Of a stretch of DNA of 28,768 nt, positions 8,033 to 16,458 are shown one piece after another. The stretch spans positions 1 to 28,768 of the forward strand of contig JAZRDX010000175.1 of NCBI GenBank assembly GCA_045660565.1. Reading direction: 5' to 3'. The stretch's first letter is position 1; the number at the start of each line of letters is the position of its first letter. Under the pieces are notes generated by a model. That model ran no database searches and had not been told where the DNA came from. It saw only the letters and a program-made list of their open reading frames with translations. The position numbers and the translations under genes are program-made. This stretch comes from SIG673 sp045660565 (GTDB lineage: Bacteria > Bacillota > Clostridia > Oscillospirales > CAG-272).

Positions 8033-8067
8033 CCTTTGGCACCGAAAAGCTCGGTGTCAAGGGTTTT
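8033..8067 (+). terminator. Strong hairpin directly downstream of a promoter
   Basis: CCTTTGGCACCGA (8033-8045) pairs along its full 13 bases with TCGGTGTCAAGGG (8051-8063), including G-U pairs, and is followed by TTTT. It can end uxuA transcription and would also stop the transcript from the promoter at 7985-8013 after about 45-50 bases. Confidence 0.75.
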
Positions 8068-8202
8068 GCCCTATTTATATTTAACCGCGCCCCACTATGC
8101 TTCGCTGTTTTTCTCCGCTTTAAATTTTTTATGAAGCTTTTCGCAACAGCGAAAAGCAACCGAAATTATTCATCATTCATTTTTAATTATTTGTTCCCCT
8201 CA

Positions 8203-8463
8203 CGGGCGTGTGCGGATAAATTCCGCCCACCTCTCATTTCATTCTTTTATATTTTTTGCTTTACCACTAGTTTCTTCTGCGGGCGTGTGCGGATAAATTC
8301 CGCCCCCCTCTCAATTCATTCTTTTATATTTTTTCGCTCACCATTAGTTTCTTCTGCGGGCGTGTGCGGATAAATTCCGCCACTCCCTCTCATTTCATTC
8401 TTTTATATTTTTTGCTTTACCGTTAGTTTCTTCTGCGGGCGTGTGCGGATAAATTCCGCCCCA
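8203..8463. repeat. 77-bp direct tandem repeat, about 3.3 copies
   Basis: The core CGGGCGTGTGCGGATAAATT followed by CCGCC starts at 8203, 8280, 8357 and 8436 (spacing 77, 77 and 79). The AT-rich remainder (CTCTCATTTCATTCTTTTAT, then TTTTTTGCTTTACC and TTAGTTTCTTCTG) is nearly identical between copies. The last unit ends next to the tRNA. The core resembles the first bases of the tRNA-Leu gene (GCGGGCGTGGCGGA). There are no unique spacers, so this is not a CRISPR array. Confidence 0.85.
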
Positions 8464-8479
8464 CCCGCACGCTACGCAT

Positions 8480-8564
8480 GCGGGCGTGGCGGAATTGGCA
8501 GACGCGCCAGACTTAGGATCTGGTGTCAACCGACGTGCAGGTTCAAGTCCTGTCGCCCGCACCA
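8480..8564 (+). tRNA. tRNA-Leu, anticodon UAG
   Basis: The acceptor strands GCGGGCG (8480-8486) and CGCCCGC (8554-8560) pair fully, followed by A and an encoded CCA (8562-8564). The anticodon stem CCAGA/TCTGG encloses CTTAGGA, giving anticodon TAG (reads CUA and other CUN codons). A long variable arm and the GGTTCAAGTCC T-arm fit a type II leucine tRNA. No clear promoter lies directly in front; the preceding repeat region or read-through from 7985 may supply transcription. Confidence 0.97.
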
Positions 8565-8627
8565 AGAGTTTTTTACTCTATCTTTTAAAAATTAAAGCTG
8601 ACAAGCTAAAACATAAGGAGATTTTCT

Positions 8628-9773
8628 ATGAAAGTTAATGTCGTTCTCGTAGGAGTAGGCGGCTTTGGTATGATTCACTTAACCGAGGCGCTTGAAGGAA
8701 AAACCAAAGAGCTTATTGATATCGTCGGTGTTGTTGAACCCTATCCGCAGTTCTGCCCGAAAATAGACGCGATAAAGGAAAGAAACATTCCGATTTATTC
8801 AAATCTTGAGGAATTTTACAAGGAGCACACCGCTGACCTTGCCGTTCTTTCCACCCCTATTCAGTTCCACGCCGATCAGACTATTTACTGTATGGAGCAC
8901 GGCTCCAACGTTCTCTGCGAAAAACCGCTCTGCGGAAGCACAGAGGATGCACAGCGCATGCTTGACGCACAGAAGAAATACGGAAAATTCGTTCTCATAG
9001 GATACCAGTGGTCAACGAGCGAGACGATACTTAAAATTAAGAAGGATATTTTGAGCGGAGTTTACGGAAAGCTTAAATCCATGAAAACTCTCGTTCTCTG
9101 GCCGAGAGGCGCCAAGTATTTCAACCGTTCCACCGGTTGGGCAGGCAAGAAATACACCGCCGACGGCGTTGCTGTATTCGACAGTATAGCAAATAACGCC
9201 TGCGCGCACTATCTTCACAATATGTTCTTCGTTCTCGGCGATACGATGGGAACCTCCAAAATGCCCACTACCATACACGGTGAGCTTGCAAGAGCCAACG
9301 GCATAGAAAACTTTGATACGTCAGTTATAAGCTTTAAGTTTGAGGACGGCGGCGAAGGATACTTCATCGCATCTCACGCAATCGAAAAGAATTTCGATCC
9401 CGTATTCTGCTATGAGTTTGAAAACGGAAAGATAGTTTCCGTTCCGAACGCACAGAACGGCGAGCTTATCGGCGAGCTTAACGACGGCAGAACGATAAAC
9501 TACGGCAAGGCAGACATTGCCTCCAACGACTACAAGCTTGAGGTTGCAGTAAGAATCTGTATGGGCGAAGAGCATGATTACTGCGGCATAGAAGGCGCGT
9601 CAGTTCAGACAAAGGTTATCAACTACATACAGAACAACTGCGAAATAATGAACTTTAAGAACACCCACGTTGTTAACGACACCACGGTTGTTGACGGACT
9701 CTACGACCTTATGCACGAGATATATGCAAACCCTGCGGTCGGTAAGCTCGAAAAATTTGTTAAGGAGAACTGA
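8628..9773 (+). CDS. Gfo/Idh/MocA-family NAD(P)-dependent oxidoreductase
   Basis: A 381-residue protein with the N-terminal Rossmann motif GVGGFG (9-14), STPIQFHADQ (75-84) and the family hallmark CEKPL with Glu98-Lys99-Pro100. The C-terminal half would be the alpha/beta substrate domain. Members oxidise or reduce sugars, inositols and sugar acids at a carbinol carbon. A good AAGGAG ribosome binding site stands before the ATG. It is the first of a co-directional run of redox genes and its stop is two bases from the start of a second family member. Substrate unknown; the neighbouring mannonate dehydratase and glycosidases suggest a sugar, sugar acid or glycoside. Confidence 0.88.
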   Translation: MKVNVVLVGVGGFGMIHLTEALEGKTKELIDIVGVVEPYPQFCPKIDAIKERNIPIYSNLEEFYKEHTADLAVLSTPIQFHADQTIYCMEHGSNVLCEKPLCGSTEDAQRMLDAQKKYGKFVLIGYQWSTSETILKIKKDILSGVYGKLKSMKTLVLWPRGAKYFNRSTGWAGKKYTADGVAVFDSIANNACAHYLHNMFFVLGDTMGTSKMPTTIHGELARANGIENFDTSVISFKFEDGGEGYFIASHAIEKNFDPVFCYEFENGKIVSVPNAQNGELIGELNDGRTINYGKADIASNDYKLEVAVRICMGEEHDYCGIEGASVQTKVINYIQNNCEIMNFKNTHVVNDTTVVDGLYDLMHEIYANPAVGKLEKFVKEN

Positions 9774-9775
9774 CT

Positions 9776-10759
9776 ATGACAAAGTTAAAGGTTGGAATTT
9801 ACGGCGCTAACGGCCACCAGATATGGAATTTCCTTGAAACCTATGACAGAATTGACTTCGTAGCGGCAGCGGCGATTCCCGAAAACCGTCTTGAAAAATA
9901 CAAGGCTTATCAGAATAAAACTCTTAAGATATACGACACACTCGATGAAATGCTTGAAAAGGGCGGTATAGACTTTGTGTGTCTCTGCTCTCCCATGCGC
10001 TGTGATCAGGCAAACGATGCAGTAAAATGCCTTAAGGCAGGCGTTCACGTATACGCCGAAAAGCCCGCGGCTTTCACCGAGGCAGAGCTTGATATGATAC
10101 TTGAGGCAGAGAAAAACTCTACCGCAGAGTTCCACGAAATCGCGGACTCCACCTTCTTTGAGCCTTACGACACAATGAGAAACCTCATAAAGGGTGGCGC
10201 GGTCGGAGAGGTAATCCAGGTATACGTTCAGAAATCCTACCCGAATAATTTTAAAGGCAGACCCGAGGACGCAAACGTTGACGGCGGACTTACCCGTCAG
10301 GTAGGCGTACACGCTATGCGTTTCCTTGAACACTGCTGCGGAATCAAGATTGCAAAGGTAAACGCTGTTGAAACCACCAAGGGAGCGCCCGATTTCAAGC
10401 CGGGACTCACTATGGCTTGCTCCGCTTCTATGACTCTTGAAAACGGCGGCGTTGCTTCCGCTTGTATCAACTACTGTAACCCCGGCTCCTTCGGACTTTG
10501 GGGTAATGAGTCGGTAAGAGTATTTGGCACCAAGGGTGTTATCGAGATAACCGACGGAGGCAGACGTACCCACCTCTGGAATGACGAGGGAGACAAGGGC
10601 GAATTTGCCGACATGAACACACCAAGTAAGCCTTTCCTTCATTTCCTTGTCGAGCATCTTCTCGACGGAACTCCTATGCCGTTTGACAGCGAAACAGAGC
10701 TTCATCCTCTCCGCTCGATAATCCGCATAAAGGAAGCGGCAGACAAGGCTGCAAAGTAA
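9776..10759 (+). CDS. Gfo/Idh/MocA-family oxidoreductase, second copy
   Basis: A 327-residue relative of the preceding gene with the dinucleotide-binding motif GIYGANG (7-13) and AEKP (94-97). It is shorter and clearly diverged, so the pair is not a recent duplication. The ribosome binding site AAGGAG overlaps the last codons of the upstream gene, and only two bases separate the genes, showing translational coupling. A heteromeric enzyme or two successive redox steps on one substrate are both possible. The C-terminal conserved region contains NVDGGLTRQVGVHAMRFLE, a helix with the family's usual GG...D/H pattern near the active site. Confidence 0.87.
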   Translation: MTKLKVGIYGANGHQIWNFLETYDRIDFVAAAAIPENRLEKYKAYQNKTLKIYDTLDEMLEKGGIDFVCLCSPMRCDQANDAVKCLKAGVHVYAEKPAAFTEAELDMILEAEKNSTAEFHEIADSTFFEPYDTMRNLIKGGAVGEVIQVYVQKSYPNNFKGRPEDANVDGGLTRQVGVHAMRFLEHCCGIKIAKVNAVETTKGAPDFKPGLTMACSASMTLENGGVASACINYCNPGSFGLWGNESVRVFGTKGVIEITDGGRRTHLWNDEGDKGEFADMNTPSKPFLHFLVEHLLDGTPMPFDSETELHPLRSIIRIKEAADKAAK

Positions 10760-10811
10760 TTTAAAATTTATAAATAATCAGTCTGAAAAGACACTGAAAG
10801 GAAGAAATATT

Positions 10812-11552
10812 ATGAAACAGGTTGCTATCGTTACAGGCGCGGCAGGCGGAATAGGCTTTGCAGTTGCCGAAAAACTTCTCGAAAACGGAATAAGCGTAGT
10901 AGGAATGGACATCGCTCCCGCGATGCCGAAGGCTCTCCCCGGCGAGTTCACTTACGTTCAGGGAGACCTCAGCAAGTCCGCTGACAGACAGAAGGTTATA
11001 GACGCCGCAATAAATGCTTACGGCAAAATCAACATTCTCGTAAACGTAGCGGGTGTTGCTCCGAGAGTAAGAGCAGACATTCTCGAAATGACCGAGGAAA
11101 GCTACGATTTCGTTATGAACATCAACACCAAGGGAACACTTTTCCTTACTCAGGCTGTTGCAAATCAGATCATCAAAAACGAGGGCGACTGCAAGGGCGC
11201 TATCGTTAACATCTCCTCTATGTCGGCTTACACCAGCTCCACAAGCCGCGGTGAGTACTGCATCTCCAAGGCGGGCGTTTCCATGATAACCGCTCTCTTT
11301 GCAGACCGTCTTGCAGAGTACGGTGTAACGGTTAACGAGATCCGTCCCGGTATTATAGCTACCGGAATGACCTCCACCGTTCAGGCTAAATACGACAAAC
11401 TTATATTCGAGGACGGAATCCTTCCCATCAAGCGTTGGGGTAAGCCCGAGGATATCGCGGCAGCAGTTCTTTCTCTCTGCAACGGTTCTCTCCCCTACGT
11501 AACCGGTCAGTCGATTGACGTAGACGGCGGCTTCCACATCCGCAGACTTTAA
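10812..11552 (+). CDS. Short-chain dehydrogenase/reductase (SDR)
   Basis: A 246-residue classical SDR. The cofactor motif is TGAAGGIG (8-15), followed by NVAG (78-81), and the catalytic residues are Ser136, Tyr149 and Lys153 (YCISK). The tail ends VDGGFHI, usual for sugar- or acyl-reducing SDRs. An AAAGGAAG ribosome binding site precedes the ATG. Names such as 3-oxoacyl-ACP reductase are generic for this subfamily; given the context a sugar-acid or keto-sugar substrate, for example the fructuronate/mannonate step, is a reasonable guess but not shown. Confidence 0.88.
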   Translation: MKQVAIVTGAAGGIGFAVAEKLLENGISVVGMDIAPAMPKALPGEFTYVQGDLSKSADRQKVIDAAINAYGKINILVNVAGVAPRVRADILEMTEESYDFVMNINTKGTLFLTQAVANQIIKNEGDCKGAIVNISSMSAYTSSTSRGEYCISKAGVSMITALFADRLAEYGVTVNEIRPGIIATGMTSTVQAKYDKLIFEDGILPIKRWGKPEDIAAAVLSLCNGSLPYVTGQSIDVDGGFHIRRL

Positions 11553-11605
11553 TCAGGCAAGCACCCGACAGCATAAAGGCTACGGTAAAGCAAAAAGCAA
11601 TAAAC

Positions 11606-11637
11606 AAGGCTCTCGGGAGTCAACTTCCGAGAGCCTT
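11606..11637 (+). terminator. Hairpin between the SDR and flavoprotein genes
   Basis: AAGGCTCTCGG (11606-11616) pairs with CCGAGAGCCTT (11627-11637), an 11-bp stem with a 10-base loop followed by TAAAATAAATAAG. The T tract is poor, so it may attenuate rather than stop transcription, or protect the upstream mRNA end. Confidence 0.5.
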
Positions 11638-11678
11638 TAAAATAAATAAGTATTTTTCCTAAAGAAAGGAATTTTAAA

Positions 11679-13592
11679 ATGAGTTTCAAAACTTTTTACT
11701 ACGATTCAGTTGTAATCGGTACAGGTGCCGCAGGATATAACGCGGCGGCAAGAATAAAGCAGATGGGCAAAAGAAGCATTGCAATAATAACCGAGAACGT
11801 CCTCTGCGGAACCTCCCGTAACACGGGAAGCGACAAGCAGACGTATTACAAGCTCGGTCTCGGCGGAAGCAACGCGGACAGCGTACGTCAGATGGCTGCC
11901 GACCTTTTTGCAGGCGGCTCGGTTGACGGAGACAACGCGCTCTGCGAGGCGGCTCTCTCCGGACGCTGCTTTTTAAACCTTGCCGAGCTCGGTGTTGAAT
12001 TTCCCACAAATCGCTACGGCGAATACGTTGGATACAAAACCGACCACGACCCTTACGCAAGAGCTACCTCGGCAGGTCCCCTTACCTCTAAGTTTATGAC
12101 CGAGGCATTACAGAAAAACTGCGAAAACCTCGGAGTAACCGTACATAACAACCTTCTTGCGGTAGAAATACTTAAGGACGAAAGCGGCGTTATCGGTCTT
12201 GTTTGCCTCGAAAAGGAAACCGGTGAGTTTACCGTTTTCTACTGTCCGAACGTTGTTTTAGCAACCGGAGGTCCTGCGGGAATTTACGCAGACAGCGTTT
12301 ATCCTCAGGGACACACGGGAACCACCAGCCTTGCAATTCTCGCAGGCGCACATCTTCAGAATATGACCGAATGGCAGTACGGACTTGCCTCCATCGCACC
12401 CCGTTGGAACGTTTCGGGAACCTATATGCAGGTTCTTCCGAGACTTGTTTCGGTTGATGCCGACGGCAAGGAATACGAGTTCCTTACCGAGTACTACCCC
12501 GATATTTACGAAGCTCTTTCGATGGTATTCTTAAAGGGTTACCAGTGGCCTTTCGACAGCCGCAAGGCACAGACCGGCTCCTCCATCGTTGACCTTCTCG
12601 TTTACAGAGAGTGCGTTCTCCGTGGCAGACGCGTATACATGGATTTCACCAAGAACCCCTTCGGTCTTGACGAGATAGACTACAAGAAGCTTTCCCCCGA
12701 GGCTTACGAATACCTTTACAAGGCAGAATCTTGCTTCGGCACACCTATCGAGCGTCTTCTTAAGATGAACTCTCCTGCAGTTGACCTTTACAAGAGCAAA
12801 GGCCTTGATATAACCAAGGAATACCTCGAAATCGCTCTTTGCGCACAGCACAATAACGGCGGTATTGCCGTTGACCTCTGGTGGCAGACAGCTATCAAGG
12901 GACTCTTTGCGGTTGGTGAGTGTGCCGGTACTCACGGAATCAGCCGTCCGGGCGGAAGCGCGCTTAACGCAGGTCAGGTTGGCTCACTCCGCGCGGCTCA
13001 GTACATATCCGAAACCCCGCTTCGCGCTCTCCCCGATGAAGCAAAGCTTAACGAAATTGCTTCGGCAGCCGTTGAAAAGCACGTAGCCCTTGTTACAGCA
13101 GCAAAGTCCAACGAAAACAACGTTATCGCAAAAATAAAGAAAGCTCAGCGTCGTATGAGCGACTGCGGTGCGGCTATCCGTAACCCCGAAAACATGAAAA
13201 AGGCGCTTGACGAAATCCTTTCCGAAATCAAGACGCTTTCCTCCGAGGTCGGAGTTGACAGCGTAGGCGGTCTTTACAGAGTATATAAGCTCCTTGACGT
13301 TCTTTACGTTCAGGCTCTCGCTCTTGCCGCTATGCTTGACTTCACCAAGAGCGTAGGCGCAACCAGAGGCTCAGCTCTCTACTACAACGCCGAGGGTGAA
13401 AAGGGCGAAGGACTTGAAGAGCAGTTCCGCTTCATTTCCGGCGGCACAATAGCGGGCGATAAGGTCCAGGAAGTATATCTCGATAACGGTACCCCCGTTG
13501 CCTTCTGGAGAGACGCGCGTCCGCTCCCCGCAGACGACGACTTCTTTGAAAACGTATGGCGCCGTTACCGCGAGGATAAGAACGTCTATTAA
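11679..13592 (+). CDS. FAD-dependent oxidoreductase of the SdhA/fumarate-reductase flavoprotein fold
   Basis: A 637-residue protein with the FAD-binding GTGAAG at 14-19, VVLATGGPAGIY, HNNGG at 391-395 and the second FAD-contact block GECAGTHGISRPGGSALNAGQ. The C-terminal helical region (QRRMSDCGAAIR..., then ATRGSALYY) follows the layout of succinate dehydrogenase, fumarate reductase and aspartate oxidase flavoproteins. No iron-sulfur or membrane-anchor subunit is encoded nearby. It could be a soluble dehydrogenase or reductase for an unsaturated or keto sugar acid. An AAAGGAA ribosome binding site stands before the ATG. No signal peptide is visible, so it is probably cytoplasmic. Confidence 0.82.
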   Translation: MSFKTFYYDSVVIGTGAAGYNAAARIKQMGKRSIAIITENVLCGTSRNTGSDKQTYYKLGLGGSNADSVRQMAADLFAGGSVDGDNALCEAALSGRCFLNLAELGVEFPTNRYGEYVGYKTDHDPYARATSAGPLTSKFMTEALQKNCENLGVTVHNNLLAVEILKDESGVIGLVCLEKETGEFTVFYCPNVVLATGGPAGIYADSVYPQGHTGTTSLAILAGAHLQNMTEWQYGLASIAPRWNVSGTYMQVLPRLVSVDADGKEYEFLTEYYPDIYEALSMVFLKGYQWPFDSRKAQTGSSIVDLLVYRECVLRGRRVYMDFTKNPFGLDEIDYKKLSPEAYEYLYKAESCFGTPIERLLKMNSPAVDLYKSKGLDITKEYLEIALCAQHNNGGIAVDLWWQTAIKGLFAVGECAGTHGISRPGGSALNAGQVGSLRAAQYISETPLRALPDEAKLNEIASAAVEKHVALVTAAKSNENNVIAKIKKAQRRMSDCGAAIRNPENMKKALDEILSEIKTLSSEVGVDSVGGLYRVYKLLDVLYVQALALAAMLDFTKSVGATRGSALYYNAEGEKGEGLEEQFRFISGGTIAGDKVQEVYLDNGTPVAFWRDARPLPADDDFFENVWRRYREDKNVY

Positions 13593-13603
13593 TAAAATTT
13601 ACC

Positions 13604-13700
13604 GACAAGCAGGCAATAATTATTTTGTCTGCTTGTTATACTATCTCGCCGTAAACAAATTTTCGTTTCCGTCTAAATAGGATACGCAGAAGCGAAAATT
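13604..13700. promoter_or_regulatory. Two inverted repeats upstream of the glycosidase gene
   Basis: ACAAGCAG...CTGCTTGT (about 13604-13636) has terminator shape. Then AATTTTCGTTTC (13658-13669) pairs with GAAGCGAAAATT (13689-13700), twelve positions with one G-T, across a 19-base loop. The second could be an operator or an mRNA leader structure for the gene at 13776. Confidence 0.4.
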
Positions 13701-13775
13701 CATATCAGCTTAAATTCCGCATTCACAAAAAATACGTTAACTTATTATTTTTGAAAATTACGGAGGTAAACTGTA

Positions 13776-15776
13776 ATGCTCGGACAATACGTAGACAAAA
13801 ACATTATCCCCCTTCGTCAGGTACACCTTGATTTCCACACCTCGCCTCACATTAAAGGAATAGGAAGTAAGTTTTCAAAGGAGCAGTTTCAGGCAGCTCT
13901 TAAAAAAGGAAACGTTCAGAGTATAACGGTTTTCGCTAAGTGCCACCACGGGCTTTGTTACTACCCTACAAAGATCGGTAAAATGCACCCCGAGCTTGAC
14001 TTTGATCTTCTCGGAGAAATGATAGACGCCGCACACGAGATAGGTGTAAGAGCGCCGATATACATAACCGCAGGCTGGGCGGAGCACGATGCGGATACGC
14101 ATCCCGAATGGAAGGCTATAAGACCTGACGGAACCCCTGACACAAGCAACAAATACGATTTTAATGCCGATAAAACCGTAGCGAAACCCGAATGCTCGTG
14201 GAGAACGCTCTGCCTTAACGACGGCGAGTACTGTCAGCACATCTATGCTCTTACCGAGGAAATATGTAAGAGATACAAAAAGGTTGACGGAATATTCTAC
14301 GATATAGTTTTCCACGGAAGCGTATGTGTATGCGACGAGTGCAAGGCGGGTATGAAGAAAATGGGGCTTAGCCACGAAAACCCTGCCGATGTTAAAAAGT
14401 ACTACGACATTAAGCACATCGACTTTACAAGAAAATGCAAGGAAATAATTGATAAGTACCACGAAAACGCGACCGTTTTCTTTAACTCGGGCGGAGCGGA
14501 GCTTAACCGTCCTCAGTACTATCCTTCGTCAACTCATTACGAGATGGAGGACCTTCCCACCGCTTGGGGCGGCTACAATAAAATGCCCCCGAGAGCGAGA
14601 TTCTTCTCGAGGCTCGGAAAATACTACCTCGGAATGACGGGAAAATTCCACCACGCATGGGGCGAGTTCGGAGGCTTTAAGCCGAAGGAAGCGCTTAAAT
14701 ACGAGGCAGCAAGCATGGCGCTTTACGGGGCGGGTGTATCTATCGGCGACCATCTTTACCCTGACGGAGAGATGGACATGCAAACCTACGAGAATATCGG
14801 ATACGCCTTTGACTATCTTGAAAAAATAACACCCTACTGCTACGGCGGAGAATACGTAAACAATATAGGCATCTACTATACCGTAAATAACGAGCAGCTT
14901 TACGGAATTTCGGACATTCTCCTTGAAAACCAGATAGACTACCGTTTTGTTATTAATAACGATTACACGGGACTTGACACGGTAATTTTCCCGATGGGAG
15001 TTACTCTTGACGAAACGGGACTTAAAGCGCTGAACGCGTTTATCGAAAAGGGCGGTAAGGTGCTTCTTATCGGCAGTACACTTCTTAAGGACGGAAAATT
15101 CCAGATAGACGTCGGCGCCGAATATAAAGGCGAAGGAAAATTTGACTGCGACTACATTCTCCCCGGTAAAGAGCTTCTTGAACTTGAAGAGCTTCCGAAA
15201 ACTCCCTTCCTCTCCTACTACGTATCCCCGATAATTGAAAATGTGGACGCATCAGTTTACGCAGAAGTCTATCAGCCGCTGTTCTCGCGTACTTACGAGC
15301 ATTTCTGCGGTCATAAAAACACCCCTTACGTTAAGAACGGAAAAACCTCACCCGCTCTTATTAAAAAAGGAAACGTAGCGCTAATCACGCACAATATTCC
15401 GAAGATTTACAAGGACAAGGGCTCTGTCTACCACAGACGATACTTTTTAGCAGCGCTTAAGCTGCTTGGTTATAAGCCTCTCGTTAACGTAAATCTTTAC
15501 TCCGGCGGTCGCGTTACAGCGCTTAAGCAGGCTGACAAAAACCGTTACTGCGTAAATATGGTCTACGCGTCTCCTATTAAGCGTGGCTTTGTTGAGATAA
15601 TAGACGAAATTCTGCCTATCTACAACATAAAAACAGAGCTTTGCGTTACCGAGAAGATAAAACGCGTTTATAACCCGCTTACCAGTAAGGACTACGACTT
15701 TACTCTTAATGACGGTGTCTGCTCCTTTACGGTAGATGAGCTTAACTGCCACGCATCAATAGTACTCGAATACTGA
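13776..15776 (+). CDS. GHL6-type putative glycoside hydrolase with beta-galactosidase-trimerisation-like domain
   Basis: A 666-residue protein. The N-terminal region contains QVHLDFHTSPHIKGIG, SITVFAKCHHGLCYYPTK, HPELDFD and APIYITAGWAEHDADTHPEW, the pattern of the 'hypothetical glycosyl hydrolase 6' domain on a TIM barrel. VDGIFYDIVFHG carries a conserved acidic residue that may be catalytic. From about residue 365 onward the sequence (NIGIYYTV..., DTVIFPMGVTLDE, GGKVLLIGS) looks like the glutamine-amidotransferase-like trimerisation domain seen in such enzymes. No signal peptide, so it probably acts on imported oligosaccharides or glycosides. GGAGG precedes the ATG. Substrate unknown; automatic labels such as fucosidase should be distrusted. 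Confidence 0.75.
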   Translation: MLGQYVDKNIIPLRQVHLDFHTSPHIKGIGSKFSKEQFQAALKKGNVQSITVFAKCHHGLCYYPTKIGKMHPELDFDLLGEMIDAAHEIGVRAPIYITAGWAEHDADTHPEWKAIRPDGTPDTSNKYDFNADKTVAKPECSWRTLCLNDGEYCQHIYALTEEICKRYKKVDGIFYDIVFHGSVCVCDECKAGMKKMGLSHENPADVKKYYDIKHIDFTRKCKEIIDKYHENATVFFNSGGAELNRPQYYPSSTHYEMEDLPTAWGGYNKMPPRARFFSRLGKYYLGMTGKFHHAWGEFGGFKPKEALKYEAASMALYGAGVSIGDHLYPDGEMDMQTYENIGYAFDYLEKITPYCYGGEYVNNIGIYYTVNNEQLYGISDILLENQIDYRFVINNDYTGLDTVIFPMGVTLDETGLKALNAFIEKGGKVLLIGSTLLKDGKFQIDVGAEYKGEGKFDCDYILPGKELLELEELPKTPFLSYYVSPIIENVDASVYAEVYQPLFSRTYEHFCGHKNTPYVKNGKTSPALIKKGNVALITHNIPKIYKDKGSVYHRRYFLAALKLLGYKPLVNVNLYSGGRVTALKQADKNRYCVNMVYASPIKRGFVEIIDEILPIYNIKTELCVTEKIKRVYNPLTSKDYDFTLNDGVCSFTVDELNCHASIVLEY

Positions 15777-15789
15777 TCTATAAAAATAT

Positions 15790-15832
15790 AATAATGGGCT
15801 GAGTCAAAAATCATTTGACTCAGCCCATTATT
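15790..15832. terminator. Bidirectional terminator between convergent operons
   Basis: AATAATGGGCTGAGTCAAA (15790-15808) pairs perfectly over 19 bp with TTTGACTCAGCCCATTATT (15814-15832). It ends both the plus-strand catabolic genes (stop 15776) and the minus-strand ten-gene array (stop 15857). Confidence 0.9.
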
Positions 15833-15856
15833 GATACGTTTTTCAGTAAAGATAAA

Positions 15857-16414
15857 CTACTCGGAAAAGCTGACGTGATTCCCGATACGTGCCAAAAGAG
15901 CGGGATGATACATAAGCATATCTTTCACTTTCTCTCCATCGCCCGCCAGTATCATGAAATACTCGCCGCGGTGCATCTCCATCATATAGTGCAGATTATC
16001 AGCTACCTCATGGTTAAAGGAAACGTCGCCGTAAAGCTCCTCGGCATTCGTAACAAGAAATATTCCTCCGAGAGCGCCTTCGATGGCCTTACGCGTCTTT
16101 GCTGTAGTCTCTCCGACTCGCTCACCCATAAGCTCCTCTCTTTTCACCTCGACAACATGTCCTTTTTCAAGCAGTCCGAACTCTTTATATAGCCTTGCGA
16201 CTATTTCGGCAACAGCTCTGAACTGTTCATCGGTACCGTCCAAAAATACAAAATGATGACTTACTCCGTTTGGAACCGGTAATCCTCTTTCGGCGCGTAG
16301 CTTGATATAGTGCAAAAACTTAGCCTTCTCTCCGATAGCCTTTTTTACGCTTTCCAATCCATAGAATGCGTTAAGCTCATTAAGAATCTCTGTGATTTTG
16401 CTATCCATCTCCAT
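15857..16414 (-). CDS. Pseudo-AAA protein: CbbX-like domain lacking Walker A and Walker B
   Basis: A 185-residue protein that follows the CbbX-like ATPase encoded just upstream almost residue by residue (LxxFYGLESVKK, FLHYIKLRAERGLPVPNGVSHHFVF, GLLEKGHVVEV, EGALGGIFLV), but the P-loop NGNPGTGKTT has become LDGTDEQFRA and Walker B LFVDEA has become FLVTNA. It cannot bind and hydrolyse ATP in the usual way. The arginine-finger position is kept (Arg176 in ALLARI versus SRF in the partner). The C-terminal lid domain is absent; the protein ends right after the core. The frame is open with a good AGAGGAAAG ribosome binding site, 44 bp after the ATPase gene, so it looks like a functional regulatory subunit rather than a decaying gene. 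Last gene of the array. Confidence 0.8.
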   Translation of the reverse strand: MEMDSKITEILNELNAFYGLESVKKAIGEKAKFLHYIKLRAERGLPVPNGVSHHFVFLDGTDEQFRAVAEIVARLYKEFGLLEKGHVVEVKREELMGERVGETTAKTRKAIEGALGGIFLVTNAEELYGDVSFNHEVADNLHYMMEMHRGEYFMILAGDGEKVKDMLMYHPALLARIGNHVSFSE

Positions 16415-16458
16415 AAACGGCTTTCCTCTTAATAAAGTTACATACGGACGCGTGAAAA

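Noticed and set aside
8203..8463. CRISPR array
   Set aside because: The 77-bp units are repeated over their whole length; there are no distinct spacers and no cas genes.
9785..10705. 306-codon minus-strand open frame
   Set aside because: Antisense shadow of the second Gfo/Idh/MocA gene, which has a good ribosome binding site and motifs.
15857..16414. Decayed pseudogene of the CbbX-like ATPase
   Set aside because: The frame is open with its own ribosome binding site, and similarity is kept along the core while only the ATP-binding residues are changed, which fits a functional pseudo-enzyme better than random decay.
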